26,436 nt of DNA from JAAFHN01 sp031421855. GTDB lineage: Bacteria; Pseudomonadota; Gammaproteobacteria; Burkholderiales; Burkholderiaceae_C. The position numbers and the translations under genes are program-made. Within the stretch, counting starts at the first letter, position 1. Each line of letters opens with the position of its first letter. The notes under the pieces were generated by a model, which had not been told where the DNA came from, searched no databases, and saw only the letters and a list, made by a program, of their open reading frames with translations. This document shows positions 1 to 7,458 of this stretch, one piece after another. The stretch spans positions 1-26,436 of the forward strand of contig JANOPN010000042.1 of NCBI GenBank assembly GCA_031421855.1. The letters run 5' to 3'.

Positions 1-281
1 TCATTGAAGACTCGTCCAACGTGGCACCTGCCGACGCAGCCGTGCAAGCGGGTTTGCGCGATGTCGTCAAAGACATTTTGGACGGCCTGACCCCGCGCGA
101 GGCCAAGGTGTTGCGGATGCGTTTTGGTATCGAGATGTCAACCGATCACACCTTGGAAGAAGTGGGCAAGCAATTTGACGTGACCCGAGAGCGCATTCGC
201 CAAATCGAGGCCAAGGCGCTGCGCAAACTCAAACACCCAAGCCGCTCAGACAAACTTCGCAGCTTCATCGACACGATGTAA
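1..281 (+). CDS. rpoD: RNA polymerase primary sigma factor RpoD, C-terminal end (5' truncated by window)
   Basis: The frame is open from base 3 and ends at TAA 279-281, giving the last 92 residues of a housekeeping sigma-70 factor. It covers the end of region 3 and all of region 4. The segment LTPREAKVLRMRFGI and the region 4.2 helix-turn-helix, with VTRERIRQIEAKALRKLKHP, read the -35 promoter element. The end DKLRSFID is typical of proteobacterial RpoD. A GTG at 21 lies in frame but is internal to the gene, not a start. The gene is followed directly by an intrinsic terminator, so it is not co-transcribed with kynB. The family call is near certain; only the upstream part is missing. Confidence 0.97.
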   Translation, partial: IEDSSNVAPADAAVQAGLRDVVKDILDGLTPREAKVLRMRFGIEMSTDHTLEEVGKQFDVTRERIRQIEAKALRKLKHPSRSDKLRSFIDTM

Positions 282-304
282 GCTCTCGCGCAGCTGCTGA
301 ACAC

Positions 305-333
305 AAAAAACGGGCCTTGCGCCCGTTTTTTTT
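305..333 (+). terminator. Rho-independent terminator of rpoD
   Basis: An A-run, stem ACGGGC, loop CTTG with flanking C/G, stem GCCCGT and a run of eight T form a classic intrinsic terminator 24 bases after the rpoD stop. The A/T flanks also let it work on the opposite strand. Confidence 0.92.
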
Positions 334-337
334 CTTA

Positions 338-437
338 GGACTTACGCAAAACTGTCCCAGCAAGGCGCGGCGACGACGACAGTGCGAACAGCACGGCTAG
401 GATCTGCAACGCCGCTGGGGCGGTTTTGCGTCAGTCC
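338..437. repeat. 100-bp MITE-like element with 24-bp imperfect terminal inverted repeats
   Basis: The left arm 338-361 begins GGACTTACGCAAAAC. The right arm 414-437 is its reverse complement with 21 of 24 positions matching. The 52-bp centre is GC-rich and holds a smaller inverted repeat, GTGC 382-385 / GCAC 391-394. It encodes nothing convincing. No clear target-site duplication is visible. It sits between the rpoD terminator and the dispersed repeat in front of kynB. It may be a non-autonomous element or a folded intergenic repeat; copy number elsewhere in the genome would decide. Confidence 0.6.
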
Positions 438-448
438 CAATTCTTTCT

Positions 449-492
449 GGCCTCTGGTCGCTGATTCTATTGAGATAGTTGCTATGATTTTT
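449..492 (+). repeat. Dispersed repeat, copy 1 (contains kynB start codon)
   Basis: Reads GCCTCTGGTC, then a diverged middle with ATTCTATTGAGA, then TAGTTGCTATG and a T-rich tail. The conserved GCTATG at its 3' end contains the ATG chosen as the kynB start. This is one of the more diverged copies. Confidence 0.65.
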
Positions 493-1149
493 GACATATC
501 TCCCGCCATTGATGAACAAGCCGAGGTCTTCCCCGGCGACGCCACCTACCGGCAAACCTTGCATTTCCCCCTCAGCGCTGAGTGCCCGGTCAACGTGCAC
601 ACGTTGACGTTGTCGCCGCACACGGGCGCGCACGCGGATGCCCCGCTGCACTACGCCGCGCAGGAAGTTTTAGGCGGTGAGACGCGCGCGGCCAGACGCT
701 CGGGCGAGTTGCCACTTGAGCCCTATTTGGGGTCATGCCGCGTGGTGCACGCACGCGGATTTGACTCGGCTGGCGGATGTGGCGAGCGCGTGAGCCTGAC
801 GCAAGTCGCACACGGCTTGGCTGATCCGCTGCCTCAGCGCATATTGGTGCGCACCCGCCGAATCGCCTCGCAATCATGGAGCGACTTCAGCGCGCTTGAG
901 CCTGCGCTGCTTGACCATTTGGCCAGGCGAGGCGTACTTCTGGTCGGCGTTGACTCGCCAAGCGTCGACACCGCCGACAGCAAAGAGCTGCCCAGCCACC
1001 ATGCATTGCTGCACCACGACATGCGGGTGCTGGAGAATCTGGTGCTGGACGATGTTGCTGAAGGCGATTTTGAGTTGATCGCTCTGCCGTTGAGACTCAC
1101 CAGCAGCGATGCCAGCCCCGTGCGTGCGATTTTGCGAACACTGGCATGA
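484..1149 (+). CDS. kynB: Kynurenine formamidase (arylformamidase) KynB
   Basis: This 221-residue protein of the cyclase family hydrolyses N-formyl-L-kynurenine to L-kynurenine and formate, the second step of tryptophan degradation. The N-terminus MIFDISPAIDEQAEVFPGD matches family starts. The metal-binding motif HTGAHADAPLH is intact (H46, H50, D52, H56), and a conserved LVGVDSPSVD segment follows near residue 155. The frame is open upstream to 382, but those residues would be read through repeat DNA and do not resemble KynB, so ATG 484 is preferred. There is no strong ribosome binding site; GAG lies about 10 bases upstream, inside the repeat. The stop overlaps the next start (ATGA). The other kynurenine genes, kynU and kynA, lie 11.6 kb downstream, whereas in many relatives they are adjacent. 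Confidence 0.93.
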   Translation: MIFDISPAIDEQAEVFPGDATYRQTLHFPLSAECPVNVHTLTLSPHTGAHADAPLHYAAQEVLGGETRAARRSGELPLEPYLGSCRVVHARGFDSAGGCGERVSLTQVAHGLADPLPQRILVRTRRIASQSWSDFSALEPALLDHLARRGVLLVGVDSPSVDTADSKELPSHHALLHHDMRVLENLVLDDVAEGDFELIALPLRLTSSDASPVRAILRTLA

Positions 1150-2393
1150 CGGCAATGAAACACATCGCCATCATCGGCGGCGGTCCGGCTGGGTTGATGG
1201 CGGCGCAAACCATCGCCGAGCGCTCGCAGGGCAAGTCGGTGCAAATTGATTTGTTTGATGCCATGCCTTCGGTCGGCCGCAAATTTTTACTCGCGGGTCG
1301 CGGCGGGCTTAACTTGACCCACGCCGAGCCGATCGAGGCGTTCACCACCCGCTATTTCGAGCGCGCGGCCGATGTCGCGGCGTGGCTGGCGGCGCTCAAC
1401 CCCAGCGACGTGCGCGCTTGGGCGCAGACCTTGGGTATCGACACATTTGTGGGCAGTTCGCAGCGCGTGTTTCCAACCGACATGAAGGCCGCGCCCTTGC
1501 TTCGCGCCTGGCTATCCCACCTCAAGGGCCTTGGCGTGCGATTTCATTCGCGCCATCGGTTAACCGGCATATCTCCAGACGGTGAACTAAGTCTGGCCCA
1601 CGCGGCAGGCGACTTGCGGCTTCGACCCGATGCCACCGTGTTGGCTTTGGGCGGCGCGAGCTGGCAGCGTTTGGGCTCTGACGGCGCTTGGGTGACGTGG
1701 CTGGGCGAGTTGGGCGCAGACATCACCCCGCTGCAAAGCGCGAACTGCGGCTTTGATTGCGCCACGCCATGGAGCGAGCATTTGCGCACCCAATTTGCAG
1801 GACAGCCCCTCAAATCGGTCGCGATCCAGTTCGACCATGGACCGAAGCACGTGTTTTCTCGCATCGGCGAATGCGTGTTGACTGACACCGGCATCGAGGG
1901 CAGCCTGGTCTACGCCTGCGCGAACCTCATTCGCCAACAAATCAACGAAAGCGGCGAGGCCACCGTCAACTTCGACTTGCTTCCAGCCAAAACGCTTGAG
2001 CAAGTGCACCGCGAAGTCGCGCACCCGCGCGGCTCGCGTTCACTGTCGGCCCACCTCAAAAGCAGACTCAACCTGCACGGCATCAAAGTCGCCCTACTCC
2101 ACGAGCTGTTGACCCCCGAACAACTGAAAAGCCCAAGCCAGCTCTCGGCAGCGATCAAAGCGCTACCCATCAAACTGGCCCGGGCGCGCCCAATTGACGA
2201 AGCCATCAGCAGCGCAGGCGGCGTGCGGTTTGAGTGCTTGAGCGCGCAACTCCAACTCAAACCCATCAACAGCATCTTTTGCGCTGGCGAGATGCTCGAC
2301 TGGGAAGCGCCCACAGGCGGGTACTTGCTCACTGGCGCAATGGCCAGTGGCAAAGTGGCTGGGCTGGGGGTGCTGGCATTTTGCGGGGTGTGA
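1146..2393 (+). CDS. HI0933-like NAD(P)/FAD-dependent oxidoreductase (flavoprotein)
   Basis: A 415-residue flavoprotein of the HI0933/YhiN-like group, most like the PP_4765-type subfamily (TIGR03862). An N-terminal dinucleotide-binding motif GGGPAGLMAA lies near residue 11. The family signature GRKFLLAGRGGLNLTHAEP is near residue 44, VLALGGASWQRLGSDG is near residue 160, and the C-terminal FAD-contact segment GEMLDWEAPTGGYLLTGAMA is near residue 380. Length is normal. The start ATG 1146 overlaps the kynB stop by 4 bases; ATG 1155 (MKHIAIIGGG) is an equally good start. The substrate is unknown for the family, and coupling to kynB here is probably positional. No terminator is obvious after it. 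Confidence 0.88.
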   Translation: MTAMKHIAIIGGGPAGLMAAQTIAERSQGKSVQIDLFDAMPSVGRKFLLAGRGGLNLTHAEPIEAFTTRYFERAADVAAWLAALNPSDVRAWAQTLGIDTFVGSSQRVFPTDMKAAPLLRAWLSHLKGLGVRFHSRHRLTGISPDGELSLAHAAGDLRLRPDATVLALGGASWQRLGSDGAWVTWLGELGADITPLQSANCGFDCATPWSEHLRTQFAGQPLKSVAIQFDHGPKHVFSRIGECVLTDTGIEGSLVYACANLIRQQINESGEATVNFDLLPAKTLEQVHREVAHPRGSRSLSAHLKSRLNLHGIKVALLHELLTPEQLKSPSQLSAAIKALPIKLARARPIDEAISSAGGVRFECLSAQLQLKPINSIFCAGEMLDWEAPTGGYLLTGAMASGKVAGLGVLAFCGV

Positions 2394-2473
2394 GTCGTGT
2401 GATGGGTTGCGTCGTCGCAATGGATTGAAAACCGCTTCCAATGGTTGAAGCTGAATCGATTTGACGAGAAATC

Positions 2474-2515
2474 AGCCTCTGGTCACCGGATTCATTGGGC
2501 TTGATGCTATGACAT
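2474..2515 (+). repeat. Dispersed repeat, copy 2
   Basis: Reads CCTCTGGTCACCGGATTCAT, then TGGGCTTGATGCTATG, with a tail ATTTGATTGCAC similar to the tails of copies 7 and 8. Close to consensus. Confidence 0.8.
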
Positions 2516-2767
2516 TTGATTGCACGGCAAAGTTCGCAAATCACCCATTCCTCTCCGACACTGGCGCGAAGGTGTAAATCGAAGACTGCTCTTTGACGAG
2601 ACCGTGTCGGTGATTCGAACGCTGCAAATGCTCTCTGTCCATTCGGCTACGGAAACTCTGCAAACCCCTCGTGGCCATCGCAGCCCACCGTCGGGCGCCT
2701 CGCTTCGTTGAAAATTTCGCCGACAGTATGAACTATTAGACTCAATTTTCGCCTGAGTACGCTTCTA

Positions 2768-2808
2768 GAATTGATAGCAACAAACCCAATGAATCCGGTG
2801 ACCAAGTT
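2768..2808 (-). repeat. Dispersed repeat, copy 3 (inverted)
   Basis: On the minus strand reads CTTGGTCACCGGATTCATTG followed by GGTTTGTTGCTAT, almost identical to copy 6. Opposite orientation to its three neighbours in this intergenic region. Confidence 0.8.
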
Positions 2809-3067
2809 CCGATTCGAGGAAGAGACTATCACCGCAGGGGCAAAAAGCACCCCCCGCCAGCACCTGCACCGCAGAGTCATTGCTGTGAAGGCAGGCAACT
2901 AGGTGTACGTCGCGTCAAAACCCGCCCAAACTGGATCTTCGCCTTCTCGCGAGGATGACGCTTGGGTCGACGGTGTGCCGACTGGGTCATGCTGACGGCC
3001 GCGGGGAATGGCGTGCGAGATCCAATCGCCTCAAAACGCCCGTTGAGGCAAAATTTGATGGCAAATA

Positions 3068-3108
3068 TGCCTCTGGTCACAGAATTTATTGAGGTTGTTG
3101 CTACTGAA
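3068..3108 (+). repeat. Dispersed repeat, copy 4
   Basis: Reads GCCTCTGGTCACAGAATTTA, then TTGAGGTTGTTGCTACTG. Preceded by a T/A-rich leader (AAATTTGATGGCAAATAT) that resembles leaders of other copies. Confidence 0.78.
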
Positions 3109-3157
3109 TCAGGAGTCTCAAAATACGGCAACTCGAGACTTCACGCTCGGCGATGGC

Positions 3158-3199
3158 CCTGCAAATCGGGCGCATGCTTTAGTTGACGGGATTTGCAGG
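3158..3199. repeat. Perfect 10-bp inverted repeat, possible stem-loop
   Basis: CCTGCAAATC at 3158-3167 is exactly complementary to GATTTGCAGG at 3190-3199, with a 22-base spacer. There is no T-run after it, so it is not a standard terminator. No family is recognised. Confidence 0.5.
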
Positions 3200-3350
3200 A
3201 CTTTGCCCGGCGAGATCGTCGGTTTGTGCGAGTGTTTGCATCGCCTGCTTTGCGCTTGCGAGATTCAACTGTCGTGGCGGGTGTTGCCCAACGTTTCGGC
3301 GCGCAAGCAACCGCCAACGCGTCGCGAACGATACATATCACGACAAATCG

Positions 3351-3392
3351 ACCATTGGTCAACGAATCCATTGGAATTGTTGCTCCTTATTG
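3351..3392 (+). repeat. Dispersed repeat, copy 5
   Basis: Reads CATTGGTCAACGAATCCATT, then GGAATTGTTGCTCCTTATT. A diverged copy, about 100 bases upstream of the lactonase operator. Confidence 0.65.
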
Positions 3393-3474
3393 TGTAGCAG
3401 CCTACCAGCTCTCAACTGATTTTTCTACCCTCCACAACATCGCACCCAAGGGAAACCACGAGTCATTTCGCGCA

Positions 3475-3496
3475 AATTTAACGTATACATTAAATT
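3475..3496. promoter_or_regulatory. Probable GntR-family operator at the sugar-acid cluster promoter
   Basis: A 22-bp palindrome with arms AATTTAA / TTAAATT around a self-complementary GTATAC core; only one base pair (C against A) breaks the symmetry. It ends at the base before the lactonase ATG. Operators of FCD-type GntR regulators such as UxuR/ExuR have a similar form around GTATAC, and an FCD-type GntR gene is the second gene of this cluster. TATACA within it (3484-3489) is a plausible -10 box; the matching -35 is poor. Function is inferred. Confidence 0.7.
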
Positions 3497-4498
3497 ATGC
3501 ACAACCAAAGCACGCCCCGCTCTTGGCCAATTGACCTGTCGACGGTGAAGCCGGTCGGCTCGGCTTTGGTGCGCCCTGAATGTGTTTTGGCCACCGCGTC
3601 GGGTGACTTGTATTCAGCTGACTGGCGCGGCGGCGTGGCGCACATTGCACCCAATGGGATGCAACATTTGTTTTTGGCGCAAAACGTAGACGGCGAAGCC
3701 ATGAGACCCAATGGAATCGCCCTGGTGGCCGACGGCTCTTTTTTATTGGCTCACCTGGGTGTTGACCAAGGTGGCGTGTACCAAATGACGCGAGACGGCG
3801 GAACAACGCCGTTTTTGCGCACCGTTGATGGCGTTGATTTGCCGCCGACTAATTTTGTGGTGAGCGACGCGTTGGGGCGCGTATGGATCACTGTCAGCAC
3901 CCGGCTCACGCCGCGCTCGCTGGGGTATCGCCGCGCATGCCAAGACGGCTTCATTGTGTTGGTTGACCCAAAAGGCGCACGAATCGTCGCGGACGGTTTG
4001 GGCTACACCAATGAGTGCGCGCTGGATCCGACCGGCCAATGGCTCTATGTGAATGAGACGTTTTCTCGGCGACTGTCGCGGTTCGCGGTGGATGCAAACG
4101 GTGATTTGACAGACAAACAGGTGGTCTGCGAATTTGGCTCGGGGGTGTTTCCAGACGGTCTGGCCTTTGATGTCGAGGGCGGGGTTTGGATCTCCAGCAT
4201 TGTGAGCAACCGCTTGATCCGGGTGCTGCCAAGCGGCGAACAACAAGTTTGGCTGGAGGAGTCCGATGCCGCGCATCTGGCGTGGGTGGAGGCGGCGTTC
4301 GAGCGCAACGAGATGGGTCGACCCCACCTGGACGGTGCACCGAGCACGGTGTTGCGCAACCTGTCTAGCCTGGCGTTTGGTGGCCCGGAGTTGAGGTTGG
4401 GCTATTTGGGTTGCTTGCTGGGTGACTCCATTGGGCAAATCAACATGCCAGTTGCCGGGCATCCACCGGTTCATTGGCATTTTGGGGTGAAGGCATGA
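3497..4498 (+). CDS. SMP-30/gluconolactonase family protein (probable sugar-acid lactonase)
   Basis: This 333-residue six-bladed beta-propeller of the SMP-30/gluconolactonase/LRE family would hydrolyse an aldonolactone to the free acid. The metal-ligand positions are visible: Glu in RPECV (about residue 28), Asn in GYTNECALDPTGQWLYVNET (about 174) and Asp in FPDGLAFD (about 220). No signal peptide is seen, so it is cytoplasmic. ATG 3497 has no ribosome binding site and touches the palindromic operator, so the message may be leaderless; a GTG at 3545 is the next in-frame alternative. Its stop overlaps the GntR start (ATGA). As first gene of the cluster it suggests that a lactone, or a lactone formed by a neighbouring dehydrogenase, enters the pathway. 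Confidence 0.85.
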   Translation: MHNQSTPRSWPIDLSTVKPVGSALVRPECVLATASGDLYSADWRGGVAHIAPNGMQHLFLAQNVDGEAMRPNGIALVADGSFLLAHLGVDQGGVYQMTRDGGTTPFLRTVDGVDLPPTNFVVSDALGRVWITVSTRLTPRSLGYRRACQDGFIVLVDPKGARIVADGLGYTNECALDPTGQWLYVNETFSRRLSRFAVDANGDLTDKQVVCEFGSGVFPDGLAFDVEGGVWISSIVSNRLIRVLPSGEQQVWLEESDAAHLAWVEAAFERNEMGRPHLDGAPSTVLRNLSSLAFGGPELRLGYLGCLLGDSIGQINMPVAGHPPVHWHFGVKA

Positions 4499-5205
4499 GT
4501 TCAGGTTCTGAGGCACTTTCAGGCGCTGCAGCCGACGTGACTGCGGATACCGGCTCACAAGTCGATATGGCTTACCGAGGCATTCGTCGACGCATTTTGG
4601 ACAACGTTTGGGCACCCGGTTTTCAACGCTTGGAGCAAGAAATTGCACTGGAGCTGGCCATGAGCCGCACGCCGGTTCGAGAGGCGCTGATTCGCTTGGC
4701 GCAAGAGGGTCTGGTTGAGGTGATTCCGCGCCGAGGCATGCGCGTTTTGCCGGTTTCGCCAACCGACATGCGAGAAATTTACGAAATTTTGACGGCTCTT
4801 GAATGCATGGCGACCGAGATTTTGGCCAAGCGTAAGCCGTCAATCGATGAGCTCATGCCGCTGGTGCGCGCCACACAAGCGATGAGCGAGGCGCTTGACC
4901 GCCAAGATTTGGATGCTTGGGCTGCGGCGGACGAGTCGTTTCACGAGCAATTGGTGCGCATGGCCGGCAACAAAATGTTGTTTGATGCGGCCATGAGCTA
5001 CTGGGACCGCGCTCACCGCGCCCGGATATTCACCCTTCGCCTGCGCCCTGCGCCAATTCATTCGACCCAAGAACACATGGCTCTGGTGGAGCGACTCCAA
5101 CAAGGCGATTCACGCGGCGCGGCAACCGTCAACCGCGAACACCGCGAACGGGCGAGTCGCGAACTGCTTGGGATTTTCGAAAAATTCCGAATCCAACACA
5201 TGTAA
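4495..5205 (+). CDS. GntR family transcriptional regulator, FCD (FadR) subfamily
   Basis: This 236-residue regulator has an N-terminal winged helix (about residues 25-95) with MSRTPVREALIRLAQEGLVE as the recognition region, followed by RRGMRV, the wing. The C-terminal all-helical FCD ligand domain shows the metal-site pattern DESFHEQL near residue 145, with later histidines (STQEHM and REHRERA). Start ATG 4495 overlaps the lactonase stop; an upstream in-frame ATG at 4474 lies inside the lactonase and is less likely. The gene probably represses its own cluster through the palindrome at 3475-3496, with the sugar acid or an intermediate as inducer. The next gene begins 25 bases later. Confidence 0.9.
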   Translation: MSSGSEALSGAAADVTADTGSQVDMAYRGIRRRILDNVWAPGFQRLEQEIALELAMSRTPVREALIRLAQEGLVEVIPRRGMRVLPVSPTDMREIYEILTALECMATEILAKRKPSIDELMPLVRATQAMSEALDRQDLDAWAAADESFHEQLVRMAGNKMLFDAAMSYWDRAHRARIFTLRLRPAPIHSTQEHMALVERLQQGDSRGAATVNREHRERASRELLGIFEKFRIQHM

Positions 5206-5230
5206 CGGCCCCAGACACGATCAAATAACC

Positions 5231-6322
5231 ATGAATTCAAGCTACCAAATTGCAGTTTTGCCCGGTGACGGAATCGGTGTCGAGGTCATGCGCGCCGCCG
5301 ACGCGCTATTGGGTGTTGTCGCTAAAAGAGTGGGCGCGACTTTGGTGTTGGACTATTTGCCCGCTGGGGCCCAACACCACGTCGATACGGGCGTTGCGCT
5401 GCCTGAGCCAACTTTGCGGGCATGCGAGGCGGCAGACGCGATTTTGTTTGGAGCCATGGGACTGCCCCATGTGCGCGGCGCTGATGGCACAGAAATCATT
5501 CCGCAACTTGACTTGCGGTTTCACTTTGATTTGTACGCGGGTGTGCGCCCAATCCGCACCTTCAAAGGATTGCCCACGCCGCTTTCGCACCCCAGCGCCT
5601 CAGAGATTGACCTAGTTTTGGTGCGCGAGAGTACCGAAGGTTTGTTCTACGCACGCGGTCGCGCCCAAGTGCGCGAGGACGGGGTGTACGACACCATGCA
5701 AATCACCCACAAAGGCACGCGCCGAATCTGCGAGTTCGCATTCAAGCTCGCTCAAAGCAGGCAAGCCCGATCCGGCAAATCCGGTCGAGTCACGAGTGTG
5801 GACAAAGCCAATGTCTTTGCGTCAATGGCGCTGTGGCGCAAGATTTTTGAAGAGACCGCTACGCACCACCCCGTGATTGCCGCCGACAGCGCATACGTGG
5901 ACGCGATGGCGCTCAACTTGGTGATGAAACCGTGGACATACGACGTGCTGGTGACCGAGAACATGTTCGGCGACATCTTGTCTGACTTGATTGCGGCCTT
6001 GGTTGGCGGCATGGGCATGGCGCCGTCGGGCGACATCGGCGACAAACACGCTTTGTTTCAGCCCGCGCACGGCACCGCGCCCGATATCGTTGGCCAAGGC
6101 AAGGCCAATCCGACCGCTATGCTGCTGTCTGCCGCGATGATGCTCGAGTGGCTGGGACATCGCCACGGTGATCCGCGTTTGCTGGACGGTGCCAGCATGA
6201 TCGAGCGGGCGGTTGAGCATGTGTTTGCTAGCGGCCAAGTGCGCCCGTTTGAGTTTGGCGGCAGCAGCGGCACAGCAGAAGTGACCCATGCAGTTGTCGC
6301 GGCTTTGAGCATTGCCGATTGA
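5231..6322 (+). CDS. Isocitrate/isopropylmalate dehydrogenase family protein (tartrate/malate-type beta-decarboxylating dehydrogenase)
   Basis: A 363-residue NAD(P)- and metal-dependent oxidoreductase that acts on 2-hydroxy acids. It shows PGDGIGVEV near residue 11, the substrate loop VRESTEGLFYARG (131-143), the catalytic lysine in SVDKANVF (K192), metal-binding aspartates in DSAYVDAM (D224) and NMFGDILSD (D248, D252), and the cofactor segment PAHGTAPDIVG near 278. The loop STEG is unlike LeuB and closer to tartrate/D-malate dehydrogenases. The start is ATG 5231; an upstream in-frame ATG at 5168 overlaps GntR and would add an unrelated leader. Inside this sugar-acid cluster it probably oxidises the acid released by the lactonase. 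LeuB of leucine synthesis is unlikely because no leu genes are nearby. The exact substrate is unknown. Confidence 0.85.
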   Translation: MNSSYQIAVLPGDGIGVEVMRAADALLGVVAKRVGATLVLDYLPAGAQHHVDTGVALPEPTLRACEAADAILFGAMGLPHVRGADGTEIIPQLDLRFHFDLYAGVRPIRTFKGLPTPLSHPSASEIDLVLVRESTEGLFYARGRAQVREDGVYDTMQITHKGTRRICEFAFKLAQSRQARSGKSGRVTSVDKANVFASMALWRKIFEETATHHPVIAADSAYVDAMALNLVMKPWTYDVLVTENMFGDILSDLIAALVGGMGMAPSGDIGDKHALFQPAHGTAPDIVGQGKANPTAMLLSAAMMLEWLGHRHGDPRLLDGASMIERAVEHVFASGQVRPFEFGGSSGTAEVTHAVVAALSIAD

Positions 6323-6323
6323 G

Positions 6324-7433
6324 ATGAACGCTGTGTCGTCAACCCGAAACAAGCCATGGCGCGTCGGCGTCGTCGGCGCGGGGTTTTTCAGTCAATTCCA
6401 TCTGGATGGCTGGGTAGAGGTGCCCGGTGTCGAGGTTGTCGGTTTGGTTGACCCTGACCACACCAAAGCGGCTGCGCTGGCCAACCGGTTTGGGATACGG
6501 CAATCGTTTCATGGCCTTGCGCAAATGTTGGAGGCGGTTGAAGTTGACTTGGTCGATCTGGTCACCCCACCGGCTGCGCAACACACGCTGCTGACTCAGC
6601 TGCAATCGCGCGGCTTGCCGGTGATCTGTCAAAAGCCGTTTGGTACAAGTTACGAGCAGGCACGCGGGTTCACCGAGGCGTTTGCCAAAGCCCAAACGCC
6701 GCTGATCGTTCATGAGAATTTTCGGTTCATGCCGTGGTACCGCGAGCTACGCCGCTTGGTTGACTTGGGACATTTTGGCGATCTGCATCAAATCAGTTTT
6801 CGCCTGCGTCCCGGCGACGGCCAAGGACCCAGCGCCTATTTGGATCGCCAGCCGTATTTTCAAACGATGCCGCGCCTCTTGGTTGCCGAAACAGCCATCC
6901 ATTTCATTGACGTGTTTCGCTTCATCGCGGGCGAGGTGAGCGCCGTCTTGGCACAGCTCAGGCGCATCAACCCTGCGATATGCGGCGAAGACGCAGCAAT
7001 CATCGCGTTTGAGTTTGCCAACGGCTGTGCTGGGGTTTTTGATGGAAACAGGCTGAATGCCCACCCCAGTACGAATTTGCGCAGGACCATGGGCGAAATG
7101 TGGCTGGAGGGCTCAAACGGCGTGATGCGCCTTGACGGCCAGGCCAGGCTGTGGTGGCTGCCCCACCAAGGCGACGAAACGGAACACCACTACGAGCGTG
7201 GCCCCGAACTCGGCTTTGGCGGCGGTGCGTGTGGCGCGCTGCAGCGCCATGTGCTGCAAGCGCTCACGCAGCAAGCACCCATTGAAAACACCGCGAGCGA
7301 CTACTTGCGCAACCTCTTGATTCAAGAAGCTGTGTATGCGTCGCACCAAAGCGGCCAGCGCATCGAGATCGGCTCATTCACCCCACCGCCCCACTCTGCG
7401 CCTGTCGCAGCCATGTTCCCCCGCCCACTTTGA
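6324..7433 (+). CDS. Gfo/Idh/MocA family oxidoreductase
   Basis: A 369-residue NAD(P)-dependent dehydrogenase. The N-terminal Rossmann fold carries GVVGAGFFSQFH near residue 14, and the C-terminal alpha/beta domain carries AETAIHFIDVFRF with catalytic-type H193 and D196. The cofactor-loop motif usually reading EKP is QKP here (Q103-K104-P105). The start is ATG 6324, one base after the dehydrogenase stop; a TTG at 6312 is an unlikely alternative. Relatives oxidise sugars, inositols or sugar acids. In this cluster it could make the lactone for the first gene's product or oxidise a later intermediate. The substrate cannot be told from sequence. Confidence 0.85.
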   Translation: MNAVSSTRNKPWRVGVVGAGFFSQFHLDGWVEVPGVEVVGLVDPDHTKAAALANRFGIRQSFHGLAQMLEAVEVDLVDLVTPPAAQHTLLTQLQSRGLPVICQKPFGTSYEQARGFTEAFAKAQTPLIVHENFRFMPWYRELRRLVDLGHFGDLHQISFRLRPGDGQGPSAYLDRQPYFQTMPRLLVAETAIHFIDVFRFIAGEVSAVLAQLRRINPAICGEDAAIIAFEFANGCAGVFDGNRLNAHPSTNLRRTMGEMWLEGSNGVMRLDGQARLWWLPHQGDETEHHYERGPELGFGGGACGALQRHVLQALTQQAPIENTASDYLRNLLIQEAVYASHQSGQRIEIGSFTPPPHSAPVAAMFPRPL

Positions 7434-7458
7434 TTCCCAACCCGCAACAGGAGACACC

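Larger units (their letters stand above)
2394..3474. other. Gene-poor intergenic region with four dispersed-repeat copies
   Basis: About 1.1 kb between the flavoprotein and the lactonase. Short open frames exist on both strands, but none has a recognisable family motif or convincing ribosome binding site, and several read straight through repeat copies. Four copies of the dispersed repeat start near 2476, 2770 (inverted), 3070 and 3353. A 10-bp perfect inverted repeat lies at 3158-3199. The rest looks like non-coding or long-decayed sequence; I recognise no pseudogene. Confidence 0.7.

Noticed and set aside
2394..3474. Possible small genes or a decayed gene in the gene-poor region
   Set aside because: Several open frames of 60-110 codons exist, but they lack ribosome binding sites and motifs, and some contain the translated repeat (VTEFI-like). 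No pseudogene can be recognised.
3743..4843. A 366-codon open frame on the minus strand opposite the lactonase and GntR genes
   Set aside because: It overlaps two well-supported genes, is rich in Pro, Arg and Gln, and has no family motif; long antisense frames are expected in GC-rich DNA.
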